Positions 1 to 6,450 of a DNA stretch of 6,483 nucleotides are shown one piece after another; the first letter of the stretch is position 1; each line of letters opens with the position of its first letter. The translations under genes and the position numbers were made by a program. The stretch spans positions 1 through 6,483 of the forward strand of contig CAJPLH010000109.1 of assembly GCA_905371275.1 (NCBI GenBank), written 5' to 3'. The DNA is from Prevotellaceae bacterium. Its GTDB lineage: Bacteria > Bacteroidota > Bacteroidia > Bacteroidales > Bacteroidaceae. Below the pieces are notes generated by a model. The model ran no database searches. It saw only the letters and a program-made list of their open reading frames with translations, and had not been told where the DNA came from.

Positions 1-65
1 GTGCATCCCTAAAGAGCACCTCTCATTATGATTCTACTTTCACGGCGAAAGCCAACCTGATATAC

Positions 66-105
66 AAAACAAAAATGGCCTAAAGAACTGAGGTTCTAAA
101 GGCCA
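66..105 (-). terminator. Rho-independent terminator after hmuV
   Basis: On the minus strand a 13-bp stem, TGGCCTTTAGAAC with GTTCTTTAGGCCA, encloses the loop CTCA. Two adjacent T-T mismatches interrupt the middle of the stem. It is followed at once by TTTTTGTTTT. It begins 21 bases past the hmuV stop codon, so it should end the hmuSTUV transcript. On the plus strand the stem is not followed by a T-run, so it is not bidirectional. Confidence 0.85.
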
Positions 106-126
106 AATTATCCGAAGTTCTAAATC

Positions 127-474
127 CTATTCTGGTACATAGATGACTTCTCCGTTTTCCAACTGATAGGCGACACCGACTTTTTTACCGCGTGAGCCCT
201 GAGCATTGCTCTGATCGTTGGAAGGAGTGTAGCGTTGAATCTTTTCGCCTTTTTTGGTCACTATCTCCATGTTGTCTTTGCCGGGATTTTTGACCATAGT
301 GAAATCTTGTGTGCTAAACATTTCTGTCATGTTATAGCGACTCACCAATGCCACCATCAAAGCCACGGCAAAAACCATTGCAACGTCAAAAAGATTGGCT
401 ACACTGCCCATAATGTCGTGGTCTTCATCACCGCCGAGCAGGCGACGATGCTTTTTTCCAACTTTTCTACTCAT
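127..474 (-). CDS. hmuV: HmuV: DUF2149 protein, probable ExbD-like partner of HmuU
   Basis: Small protein of 115 residues matching DUF2149. It has a basic N-terminus (RKVGKKHRR), an acidic patch (GGDEDHD), one membrane helix at about 25-45 (SVANLFDVAMVFAVALMVAL), then a short, mostly polar tail ending in the family-like YQLENGEVIYVPE. The positive-inside rule puts the N-terminus in the cytoplasm and the tail in the periplasm, as in ExbD and TolR. Asp30, just inside the helix in an LFDVAMV context, resembles the essential proton-carrying aspartate of ExbD (Asp25 in E. coli); that equivalence is my inference. The gene is last in the operon, 42 bp after hmuU, and is followed by a terminator. Unlike the other three genes it has a weak Shine-Dalgarno-like AAGG six bases before the ATG. 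Its tail is shorter than that of usual ExbD proteins (about 140 residues), leaving little room for the ExbD periplasmic domain. Confidence 0.92.
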   Translation of the reverse strand: MSRKVGKKHRRLLGGDEDHDIMGSVANLFDVAMVFAVALMVALVSRYNMTEMFSTQDFTMVKNPGKDNMEIVTKKGEKIQRYTPSNDQSNAQGSRGKKVGVAYQLENGEVIYVPE

Positions 475-516
475 AAAATGCCTTGTTTTGAAATGAGCTG
501 TACTGCAATAGTAATA

Positions 517-1119
517 CTAGTTTTGAGCATATTTTTGTGCCAAACGGGCTTCGATGAAGTCCAAACGCGATGCATCGGCTGCCAACCAGCGTTTTTTCAC
601 CTGAATGGTCAGTGTGCCAATGGCGCCAATGACCAATCCCACCACCGTGGTGGCGAAGGCTACCTGCATATTGTAGGCCATACTGGCGATGTCTCCCGAA
701 GAGAGTCCCACCAAAGCGGGCCCCATGGGAATGAGAGTGCCCATGAGACCGAGCACAGGTCCCATCTTAGCAAGGGTGCGAGGGAGGTTTTGGTCGGCAT
801 CTGCCGCGATGTCGAATTCGGCAAGGATGCGCTCACGAAGCGGTGCGTCGCTGTTGGCTACTACAAGACGATGATAGAAAGGAGCGGCGATGCCAAGTCC
901 GGTAGAGGGGAGTTTGTCGAGCAGAGTGTCCACATTTTCCGCAGTGAGTTGGTTGAGCACTTCGTCCATTTGTGCATCGGCTTTGCGACGCGAGAGGAGT
1001 TGTCCGAAAAATCCACCTACGAGCAAGAGGGCACGAACGAAGAAGAGCACCAAGAGTACAACTGTGGGCACGAGCAATCCCGTGCTGATCCAAAAGAGAA
1101 TGTCTGAGATATAGTTCAT
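517..1119 (-). CDS. hmuU: HmuU: MotA/TolQ/ExbB-family proton-channel protein
   Basis: Protein of 200 residues with the three-helix plan of ExbB/TolQ. A long first hydrophobic segment spans about 7-38. A cytoplasmic stretch of about 75 residues follows (RRKADAQ onward, ending in the NLPRTLAKMG lead-in). Helix 2 is at about 119-139 (GPVLGLMGTLIPMGPAL, matching the family pattern P-x-x-G-L-x-G-T) and helix 3 at about 153-174 (AFATTVVGLVIGAIGTL). Thr157/Thr158 fall where ExbB and TolQ carry a conserved pore-lining threonine. By family it forms an oligomeric ring that lets protons through and, with an ExbD-type partner, powers work in the periplasm or at the outer membrane. The partner here is the DUF2149 gene 42 bp downstream. 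Because hmuS lies in the same operon, the likely client is HmuS rather than, or as well as, TonB. The start is the ATG before NYISDILFW; no ribosome-binding site is evident. It could be named simply ExbB-like. Confidence 0.93.
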   Translation of the reverse strand: MNYISDILFWISTGLLVPTVVLLVLFFVRALLLVGGFFGQLLSRRKADAQMDEVLNQLTAENVDTLLDKLPSTGLGIAAPFYHRLVVANSDAPLRERILAEFDIAADADQNLPRTLAKMGPVLGLMGTLIPMGPALVGLSSGDIASMAYNMQVAFATTVVGLVIGAIGTLTIQVKKRWLAADASRLDFIEARLAQKYAQN

Positions 1120-1139
1120 TTTAGATAAGATGTTTAGAC

Positions 1140-1169
1140 TTTAGCGTTTTGAGCTTCAGCATTTTGAGC
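1140..1169. repeat. Two 15-bp tandem units spanning the end of hmuT
   Basis: TTTAGCGTTTTGAGC (1140-1154) and TTCAGCATTTTGAGC (1155-1169) match at 13 of 15 bases. On the gene strand, the copy at 1155-1169 encodes the last residues of HmuT (within RRRSKC) and its TGA stop; the other copy lies in the 36-bp gap before hmuU. A duplication here may have set the present C-terminus of HmuT. Confidence 0.7.
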
Positions 1170-1866
1170 GTCGACGACTCCACACAAAGCCGATGAATGC
1201 GAAAAAGAGGAAGAGAACAATGACCGCCAACAAGGAATTGAGGTCTACATTTCCCACGCTTGCCACGGCTGTTCGTCCATTTACTGTGGCGATGACGCCT
1301 AGTATAGCAATCAACACGTTGAGCAGGAAGAGGAGTTCTAGGCGCAATTCTCGTTCGGGGAGGAGGTATTCTAATCCATAGCCAACAACGATGAGGGATA
1401 GGGCTACCACTACGGCTAATCCCCAGGCTACAAGACTGAAGTCGATGCCAGGGAGCGCGAAGATGGTGGTGACTTCGAGGGAGAACAAAACGGGGAAGAT
1501 GAGCAGCCCAGGATAGATGGCTAAGAAATGGTGCCAGAGTTGATGGAGCAAAAGGGTGTTGCGATTGGGCGCAATAGAATTGGAGGTGCCGTGAGGGGCT
1601 TTGACTTTGGTACTTCTCCAACAATAGGCGAGGAGGAGGGCTACATCGAGACTCAACACAACGGCTGTGTCGCGCATTAAATCGGTGTTGGCAAGCCAAG
1701 CTTCAATCTGCGTTTTGGATTGCTCCACCGCCCACGGCCATGATAGACCAAGGAAAAGGGCGCACAAAGCGAATGTGCTCCACCGCACTCGCAGTGTGGC
1801 TAGCGAAAGTTTGAGCAGGGTGCTCAAACTCACTGCCACCATCAGACAAAGAACGAGAGTTTGCAT
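1156..1866 (-). CDS. hmuT: HmuT-like polytopic inner-membrane protein of unknown function
   Basis: Very hydrophobic protein of 236 residues. I see about seven candidate membrane helices, near residues 3-22, 31-46, 67-82, 117-137, 143-166, 176-195 and 209-229, ending in a basic tail RRRSKC that should be cytoplasmic. A short acidic stretch (PERELRLE, 170-177) lies between helices 5 and 6, and a polar, histidine-containing loop (about 84-113) lies between helices 3 and 4. I do not recognise a family with known activity. The symbol rests on position: between hmuS and the ExbB-like gene, as in Bacteroidales hmuSTUV loci. It probably belongs to the same membrane complex, for example as a docking subunit or a path for iron or porphyrin, but nothing in the sequence proves this. 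The ATG follows CGTCTAAA with no ribosome-binding site; the last codons overlap a 15-bp tandem repeat. Confidence 0.85.
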   Translation of the reverse strand: MQTLVLCLMVAVSLSTLLKLSLATLRVRWSTFALCALFLGLSWPWAVEQSKTQIEAWLANTDLMRDTAVVLSLDVALLLAYCWRSTKVKAPHGTSNSIAPNRNTLLLHQLWHHFLAIYPGLLIFPVLFSLEVTTIFALPGIDFSLVAWGLAVVVALSLIVVGYGLEYLLPERELRLELLFLLNVLIAILGVIATVNGRTAVASVGNVDLNSLLAVIVLFLFFAFIGFVWSRRRSKC

Positions 1867-1867
1867 T

Positions 1868-1888
1868 TTAGACGTTAGACGTTAGAGG
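1868..1888. repeat. Three tandem 7-bp TTAGACG-type units abutting the hmuT start
   Basis: The plus strand reads TTAGACG, TTAGACG, TTAGAGG, ending one base from the hmuT start codon; on the gene strand this is a run of TCTAACG-type units. The 14-mer TAGACGTTAGAGGG (1876-1889) recurs exactly at 6416-6429 upstream of hmuS. The array occupies the region where a ribosome-binding site would sit. Confidence 0.85.
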
Positions 1889-1890
1889 GG

Positions 1891-1944
1891 CTAGAAGCTC
1901 TAGAAGAACTAGAAGTTCTAGAAGCTCTAGATTTTCTAGAACTT
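1891..1944. repeat. Six tandem 9-bp CTAGAAGNN units in the hmuS-hmuT gap
   Basis: On the plus strand the units are CTAGAAGCT, CTAGAAGAA, CTAGAAGTT, CTAGAAGCT, CTAGATTTT and CTAGAACTT, in exact 9-base register, followed by a partial CTAGCA. The array lies wholly between the hmuS stop and the hmuT start and has no coding role that I can see. Because CTAG is its own complement, the array is rich in overlapping palindromes and can fold in several registers. Confidence 0.9.
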
Positions 1945-1948
1945 CTAG
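1909..1948. repeat. Perfect 15-bp inverted repeat (hairpin) between hmuS and hmuT
   Basis: CTAGAAGTTCTAGAA (1909-1923) is exactly complementary to TTCTAGAACTTCTAG (1934-1948), with a 10-base loop. In the operon mRNA this gives a stem that starts 15 bases after the hmuS stop codon. No T-run follows it, so it does not look like a terminator. It could instead protect or process the mRNA between hmuS and hmuTUV, or merely reflect the palindromic nature of the 9-bp repeat. Confidence 0.8.
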
Positions 1949-1963
1949 CACAACAAGAAAAGC

Positions 1964-4900
1964 TTATTGTTTATTGCGGCGACGACGGACAAGGACGATA
2001 ACACCGGCAGTGAGAATCATAATGGCAACTATCACTACAACACCGCTGGTGATGCCTTTGGAAGAAATCTGATGAGTGGGCGAACCATCTTCAGCTTTCA
2101 ACACAGTGCCTTTACCAGACTTGTCGTTGCGAGCAGCGTCAATGCGATTTTGATAGGCTTGAGCCTCAGCAGAAGACACCTTACTGGCTATGAATTGTTG
2201 CAAAGCTTTGTTGTTGTTGACAAACTCGGTGCCGGCAGCATCATATTTTGCTACAAGTTCGGTGTGCAATTTTGCCAATGCTTTCACCTTGTCGGGAGAA
2301 GCCTTCCACATCCCCTTGCGCGCACTCTCCAACATCACGGCAGAAATGCCTTGCAGAGCCGCAGGACTGACGCGTTCAAAGTATTCGCGTATGCCGAGAT
2401 TGTGCTTGTCTTTGACATAGGTGTCGAAGATTTCATCCCACATCTCATTGTCGATGGCATCGGGTTTCATCACTTCCCATCCGAACGTGTTTTGCACCAT
2501 TTCTTCAAGTCCAGCAGCAGCACTCTCGCCGCCTTTCATCTGTTCTTTGAGATAAGTGGGATTGAACATAGAAGTGCGACTTTCCACCCCGATGGCTTCT
2601 TTCACTTCTTGCATGCGCATATTATTGTGATTGCGATAGTCAGCTAAATAAGCATCGGGTTCCTTGCCCGTGACTTGACGAACGGTGAGGTTCATACCTC
2701 CCATAAATTCAAACACGTGGTCAAGACTGAGTGCACCCCAAGTGTTGTTTTGGCGCGGTTGTATGACAACATCCGTACGGGTGAGCGCGGCTTCAAACGC
2801 TTTGCTTTGATGGTCTTCCCATTGCTTTTGGTCGCCATAAAACGCCCCCATGTTGTTGAGATAAGCCTCAGCAATCTGTTTGCGGTCTGTCCATTTGTCG
2901 GAAGCCATCGCCACCTCCTGGATACCTGTGCCGTAGTTGCCGTTCACACCACCAAAGATGCGGCGAGCCGCCCATGCGCGGGCTTCCTTGGGAGAGATAC
3001 CTTTCTCGATGAGCAAGCGTTCGCTTTCCACAACACCCGATGCCACTTGGTTTTCAAACTTGTCGTCTTTGGCAGCAGCAGCCATTTCCACGGCTTTCTG
3101 CAAGAGGAAAAGACGAGAAGCAGCCAAATCACGCAATTGTCCGCTGGTTTGCACCACCACATCAATGCGAGGTCGTCCCAGTTCTTTGGAAGGGATGAGG
3201 CGGATGTCGTTGACGCGTCCGAAGGCATCACGGAGAGGTTCTACACCGAGCATATAGAAGGCTTGCGCCAGAGTAGCACCTTCTGTTTCGATAAACTCAG
3301 AACTCCAGAAGGTATAGCTCACTTTGCGTGGGATGCTGTCGTGATGGCGACGACGATATTCCTCAATTGTGTTGCGCGCTAACTGTTTTCCTTTTTCCCA
3401 TGCAGATTCAGTGGGAGTGGCTTCGGCATTGATGGAATATAAGTTGCGACCAGAGGGCAACGAGTTGGGATTGGCTATGGGATCACCTCCGGGAGATGGT
3501 GCAGTGTAACCGCCACTCAGTGAATTGATGAGAGTTTTCAACTCCAAACTAGGGCTTTGCATGAGCGCATTGCGATAGTTTTGCACGTTGCGCAAGGTGC
3601 GTTCCACTTCGGCCACGGCATATGCCATTGTCTTTTGTTCCTTAGAAAACTCTGGTTTCTTGGCCATTGCTGCCATCGCTGCGCGCATCTTGGCCATTTT
3701 CTCTGCGCGACTGCCACCACCTTTGGCTTCAGGGTGTCCGCCTTGGCCTTTTTTCGCCATGGCTGCCGCCATTGCAGGAGGCATTTGTCCGTGCGGCATA
3801 CCAGAACTTCCGTGAGGGTTGTTAGATTTTCCGTGAGGGTTGTGTGAACTTTCGTGAGAGTTATTAGAATTTCCGTGAGGATGTCCCGTTCCTCCGTGCG
3901 GCATACCAGAAGGGGCTTGTTTTGCACCAGCTTCTTTTTGCTTCGCCATCATAGCTGCCATCATCCCTCCACGAGGTTGCGTGAGTGCAGCATAAACTTC
4001 GCGAGATTCAGCCAGTTGTTTGGGACTGATGTGCGCCACCTGACAAATCAATTGGTCGCTCACTTGGCTTTGTTGCAACAAACGTCCCACGAGTTGACGA
4101 GCTGGCACGAGATATTGTTGAGTGAACAAACTGGCTCTACGTTCAAAATCAGCCGGAACACGATGTTGCAATTTGTCGATAGCCAACTGACTGTAGGCGA
4201 TGGGATCAGTGGCCATGGCATACACACTGCTTTCTATGTGCGCAGGTGTGTAGACTTCTCCCAAGATGTAGGGACGACCATTGATTTTTTCATTAGAAAG
4301 TTCCTCCGAGAAGTGCTCAATGCGCGCAATGTCGGTTTCAGTATAAGGACGGGTGCGCACACTGTCCAATCCTAGTGAGCGATGGATGCCCATTTTGATA
4401 GTCAAGGCTTTGACTGCCAAAGACGCCTTGGTGAGTTCACCTTGCTGACGTGCGTTGAGTGTGGGTGCTTTACTTGATTTTCCAGCGTTGGGTTGCATAC
4501 TAGCAGCTGCCCACAAGAGAGCGTTGTAGTGCTGAATGGCTTTTTCTAAATCGCGATAGGTGGAGCGCAGATTGGACTCCATGAAGGGTGCAGTGAGATA
4601 GCTTTGCACATTACCATAACTTCTGCGTTTGGCTATCATCGCTTCTCCCACATTGGCGATGGAATAGAGGTAGAAGTGAGGCATAGTGCCGACAAGTCTG
4701 TCTGCCCAGTCGTGATTGCTGAGAGCGATTTGCTTGCGAGGAGTGAATTCTAGGCTTCCGTGTGTGCCGAAGTGAACGAGGGCATCGGCTTTGAAACCGT
4801 GTTGTGCCCAAAGATAGGAAGCGAGATAGAGATGTGGGGGAACTGCATCTACTCCATGCTCTATTTTGAATTCGTCATTTCCGAGTGCCGCCGCTGGTTG

Positions 4901-6403
4901 TGGCATAATCACCACATTACCAAAACGGAGACGGGGAATGCCGAGACGACCATCTTCGGTGGATAGGTATTTTCCTGGGAACGCGCCGTAGGTTTTCTCC
5001 ACGGCTTTGTAGTCTTCGGCAGACAAACTGGCTTTGACCCAAGTGTTGAATTGCTCGCGAGTCACCATTTCGGGCTGACCTTTCTGCAGGAATGTTTTCA
5101 TTTTCCCTTCATCATAGGTGCCTAATAATCCACCACGTGCCTGAATCAATTTTCCTAATTCGGCAGCAGATGCAGGAAGTCCGCTGACATTGTAGCCTTC
5201 ATTGCGCAGACGCACGAGGAAATTGTACAAAGAGGGTACGACTTCCATACCTTGCGCCACGAGTGCGCTTTGACCTGGACCTTTATAATAGACTACTGCG
5301 ATGCGCTTGTTGGCATTTTTCTTGTGCTTCAGCGAGATGTAGTTGCCGATGGTGGTGACAAAATCTTTCACACGATCGGGCATAGCATAGACTTGCAACA
5401 GACCTTCTTTGTCGCGCTTGTGCGCAAACACGGCATAAGGCAGGAGTGCTCCGTCGAGTTCGGGCATACCCACTGTTTGTGAGAGGTATCCGCCAGAAAG
5501 TCCTTGCTTGTTTTCTTCCCACTTGTTGCGCTCATTCTGCACGTTGATGGGCGCAAAGAAGGGGATGTTTTGACGTTGTAAATAAGCCACAACGTCATCT
5601 CCCAATCTTCCGTGTGCCATATTGATGATGGCAGAAGGACTGACACTATCTATATGAGATTTTGCAATGAAATCTTGTACATCATCTACGTGATAAACCA
5701 CAAAGTTTTGACGCTCCAATTCTGCCACCAATTCAAAGGGTTGTCCCATGATTCCGGTGACAATGATGTGCGGAGCGTTCTTTTTCATCAGACCGTTTTT
5801 CTGAAGAAATGCCTCATATTCGCGCACGGAATTGAAACCTAGTTCTTCGGCTTCGGGATTTTTCGGATCGAGATGATAGAGAAGACTTGAAGGATGTTCA
5901 CGAGGTGCTTCTGCTTCAGGAGCGAAAAGTATCTTTTTATCGATATGTTTGCGCACATATCGCAAGAGATTTCGATAGTTTTCGCGTCCTCCATTGTCCA
6001 TATAGGCTACGATGCGCGCAGCAGTGGCGGTGTCGAGCGAACAAATGTCGTTGGCAGGATTGGTCACAGTGAGTGCCATCACGGGGAGTCCTTTTTCAGC
6101 CAACTTCTTGACCTCGGCTCTTTGTGCTTCAGTGATTTTCAGCCCCATTGCGTTGATGAGCACGAGATCGTATTTGCCGATGTTTTCGATGTTTTCTGCA
6201 TCAACGTCTTCAAGACTAATGAGTGCATTGTCGTTGGCTTTGGCTATATGACCAGAAGTAAGCGGTTGGAAATTGACCAAAGCGATGCGCGTGGTTCCTA
6301 ACCAGGTGCGCCAAGCAAATGATGCTGCAAAAATGAGTAATAATAAGCCTACAAAGATGAACCATAATCGGCGAGAATGTAGACGAAAATTGAATTTTGA
6401 CAT
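1964..6403 (-). CDS. hmuS: HmuS: membrane-anchored CobN/BchH-type chelatase subunit of a haem-uptake operon
   Basis: Large class I chelatase subunit (CobN/BchH/ChlH family), 1479 residues. A hydrophobic segment at about 13-31 follows basic residues, and a second at about 1453-1472 precedes RRRR. Both ends are therefore probably cytoplasmic and the body periplasmic; cleavage after SFA-30 as a signal peptide is an alternative. Conserved CobN blocks are HFGTHGSLEFTPRKQ (544-558), EAMIAKRRSYGN (587-598), GGYTAPSPGGDP with LPSGRNLYS (964-990), GATLAQAFYMLGVEPLRDAFGR with ELGRPRIDVV (1042-1083), and RRIFGGVNGNYGTG plus the FMGGMN region (1147-1240). Between the two conserved halves lies a low-complexity Met/Gly/His loop (about 811-917). 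By family, CobN inserts cobalt with CobS/CobT ATPases; the HmuS branch is tied to haem use and, as I recall, removes iron from haem. The first ATG directly precedes the basic and hydrophobic N-terminus. No Shine-Dalgarno sequence is visible (TATAGTATAGTA before ATG). Family assignment is secure; the haem substrate is inferred from gene order. Confidence 0.93.
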   Translation of the reverse strand: MSKFNFRLHSRRLWFIFVGLLLLIFAASFAWRTWLGTTRIALVNFQPLTSGHIAKANDNALISLEDVDAENIENIGKYDLVLINAMGLKITEAQRAEVKKLAEKGLPVMALTVTNPANDICSLDTATAARIVAYMDNGGRENYRNLLRYVRKHIDKKILFAPEAEAPREHPSSLLYHLDPKNPEAEELGFNSVREYEAFLQKNGLMKKNAPHIIVTGIMGQPFELVAELERQNFVVYHVDDVQDFIAKSHIDSVSPSAIINMAHGRLGDDVVAYLQRQNIPFFAPINVQNERNKWEENKQGLSGGYLSQTVGMPELDGALLPYAVFAHKRDKEGLLQVYAMPDRVKDFVTTIGNYISLKHKKNANKRIAVVYYKGPGQSALVAQGMEVVPSLYNFLVRLRNEGYNVSGLPASAAELGKLIQARGGLLGTYDEGKMKTFLQKGQPEMVTREQFNTWVKASLSAEDYKAVEKTYGAFPGKYLSTEDGRLGIPRLRFGNVVIMPQPAAALGNDEFKIEHGVDAVPPHLYLASYLWAQHGFKADALVHFGTHGSLEFTPRKQIALSNHDWADRLVGTMPHFYLYSIANVGEAMIAKRRSYGNVQSYLTAPFMESNLRSTYRDLEKAIQHYNALLWAAASMQPNAGKSSKAPTLNARQQGELTKASLAVKALTIKMGIHRSLGLDSVRTRPYTETDIARIEHFSEELSNEKINGRPYILGEVYTPAHIESSVYAMATDPIAYSQLAIDKLQHRVPADFERRASLFTQQYLVPARQLVGRLLQQSQVSDQLICQVAHISPKQLAESREVYAALTQPRGGMMAAMMAKQKEAGAKQAPSGMPHGGTGHPHGNSNNSHESSHNPHGKSNNPHGSSGMPHGQMPPAMAAAMAKKGQGGHPEAKGGGSRAEKMAKMRAAMAAMAKKPEFSKEQKTMAYAVAEVERTLRNVQNYRNALMQSPSLELKTLINSLSGGYTAPSPGGDPIANPNSLPSGRNLYSINAEATPTESAWEKGKQLARNTIEEYRRRHHDSIPRKVSYTFWSSEFIETEGATLAQAFYMLGVEPLRDAFGRVNDIRLIPSKELGRPRIDVVVQTSGQLRDLAASRLFLLQKAVEMAAAAKDDKFENQVASGVVESERLLIEKGISPKEARAWAARRIFGGVNGNYGTGIQEVAMASDKWTDRKQIAEAYLNNMGAFYGDQKQWEDHQSKAFEAALTRTDVVIQPRQNNTWGALSLDHVFEFMGGMNLTVRQVTGKEPDAYLADYRNHNNMRMQEVKEAIGVESRTSMFNPTYLKEQMKGGESAAAGLEEMVQNTFGWEVMKPDAIDNEMWDEIFDTYVKDKHNLGIREYFERVSPAALQGISAVMLESARKGMWKASPDKVKALAKLHTELVAKYDAAGTEFVNNNKALQQFIASKVSSAEAQAYQNRIDAARNDKSGKGTVLKAEDGSPTHQISSKGITSGVVVIVAIMILTAGVIVLVRRRRNKQ
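3785..3910 (-). repeat. In-frame 21-bp minisatellite in hmuS coding six His-containing heptads
   Basis: Six consecutive 21-bp units encode residues 832-873. In reading order they are SGMPHGG, TGHPHGN, SNNSHES, SHNPHGK, SNNPHGS and SGMPHGQ. Histidine is the fifth residue of every unit (836, 843, 850, 857, 864, 871), with PHG in five of six. On the plus strand the core CCGTGAGGGTT recurs every 21 bases. The outermost units share an exact 19-bp direct repeat, TCCGTGCGGCATACCAGAA (3788-3806 and 3893-3911), 105 bp (five units) apart. Since 21 is a multiple of three, gain or loss of units keeps the frame. Confidence 0.92.
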
Positions 6404-6414
6404 TACTATACTAT

Positions 6415-6450
6415 ATAGACGTTAGAGGGTAGACGTTAGACATTAGAGGG
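6415..6450. repeat. Degenerate 7/8-bp TTAGACG/TTAGAGGG repeat upstream of hmuS
   Basis: After a short ATAGACG-like start, the plus strand reads TTAGAGGG, TAGACG, TTAGACA, TTAGAGGG. The array sits 12 to 47 bases upstream of the hmuS start codon and belongs to the same family as the repeat next to the hmuT start. No ribosome-binding site or Bacteroidetes-type promoter (TAnnTTTG at -7) is visible in or near it. Confidence 0.78.

Noticed and set aside
1..65. Start of another gene past the terminator (minus-strand ATG at 4-6 or near 30)
   Set aside because: The ATG near 30 runs into a stop after five codons, and the one at 4-6 leaves only two codons in the window. The GTGC/GCAC ends at 1-19 form too weak a stem to call.
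235..1107. A 290-codon open frame on the plus strand, opposite hmuU and hmuV
   Set aside because: It lies antisense to two well-supported genes, crosses their intergenic gap, has a His- and Cys-heavy composition expected from the complement of Met and Ala codons, and shows no recognisable domain.
1909..1948. Rho-independent terminator after hmuS
   Set aside because: The stem is strong, but no T-run follows on the gene strand and three genes of the same system continue downstream.
1891..1948. CRISPR array
   Set aside because: The units are 9 bp in direct tandem with no spacers, and no cas genes are present.
1967..3382. Two long plus-strand open frames (1967-2647 and 2675-3382) opposite the 3' end of hmuS
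   Set aside because: The opposite strand encodes the clearly conserved C-terminal CobN blocks. The plus-strand products have no coherent domain or start signals.
1964..6403. Annotation as the cobalamin-pathway cobaltochelatase CobN
   Set aside because: The protein has terminal hydrophobic segments, and no cobalamin genes or CobS/CobT ATPases are adjacent. ExbB-like, DUF2149 and HmuT-like neighbours point to the haem-linked HmuS branch instead.
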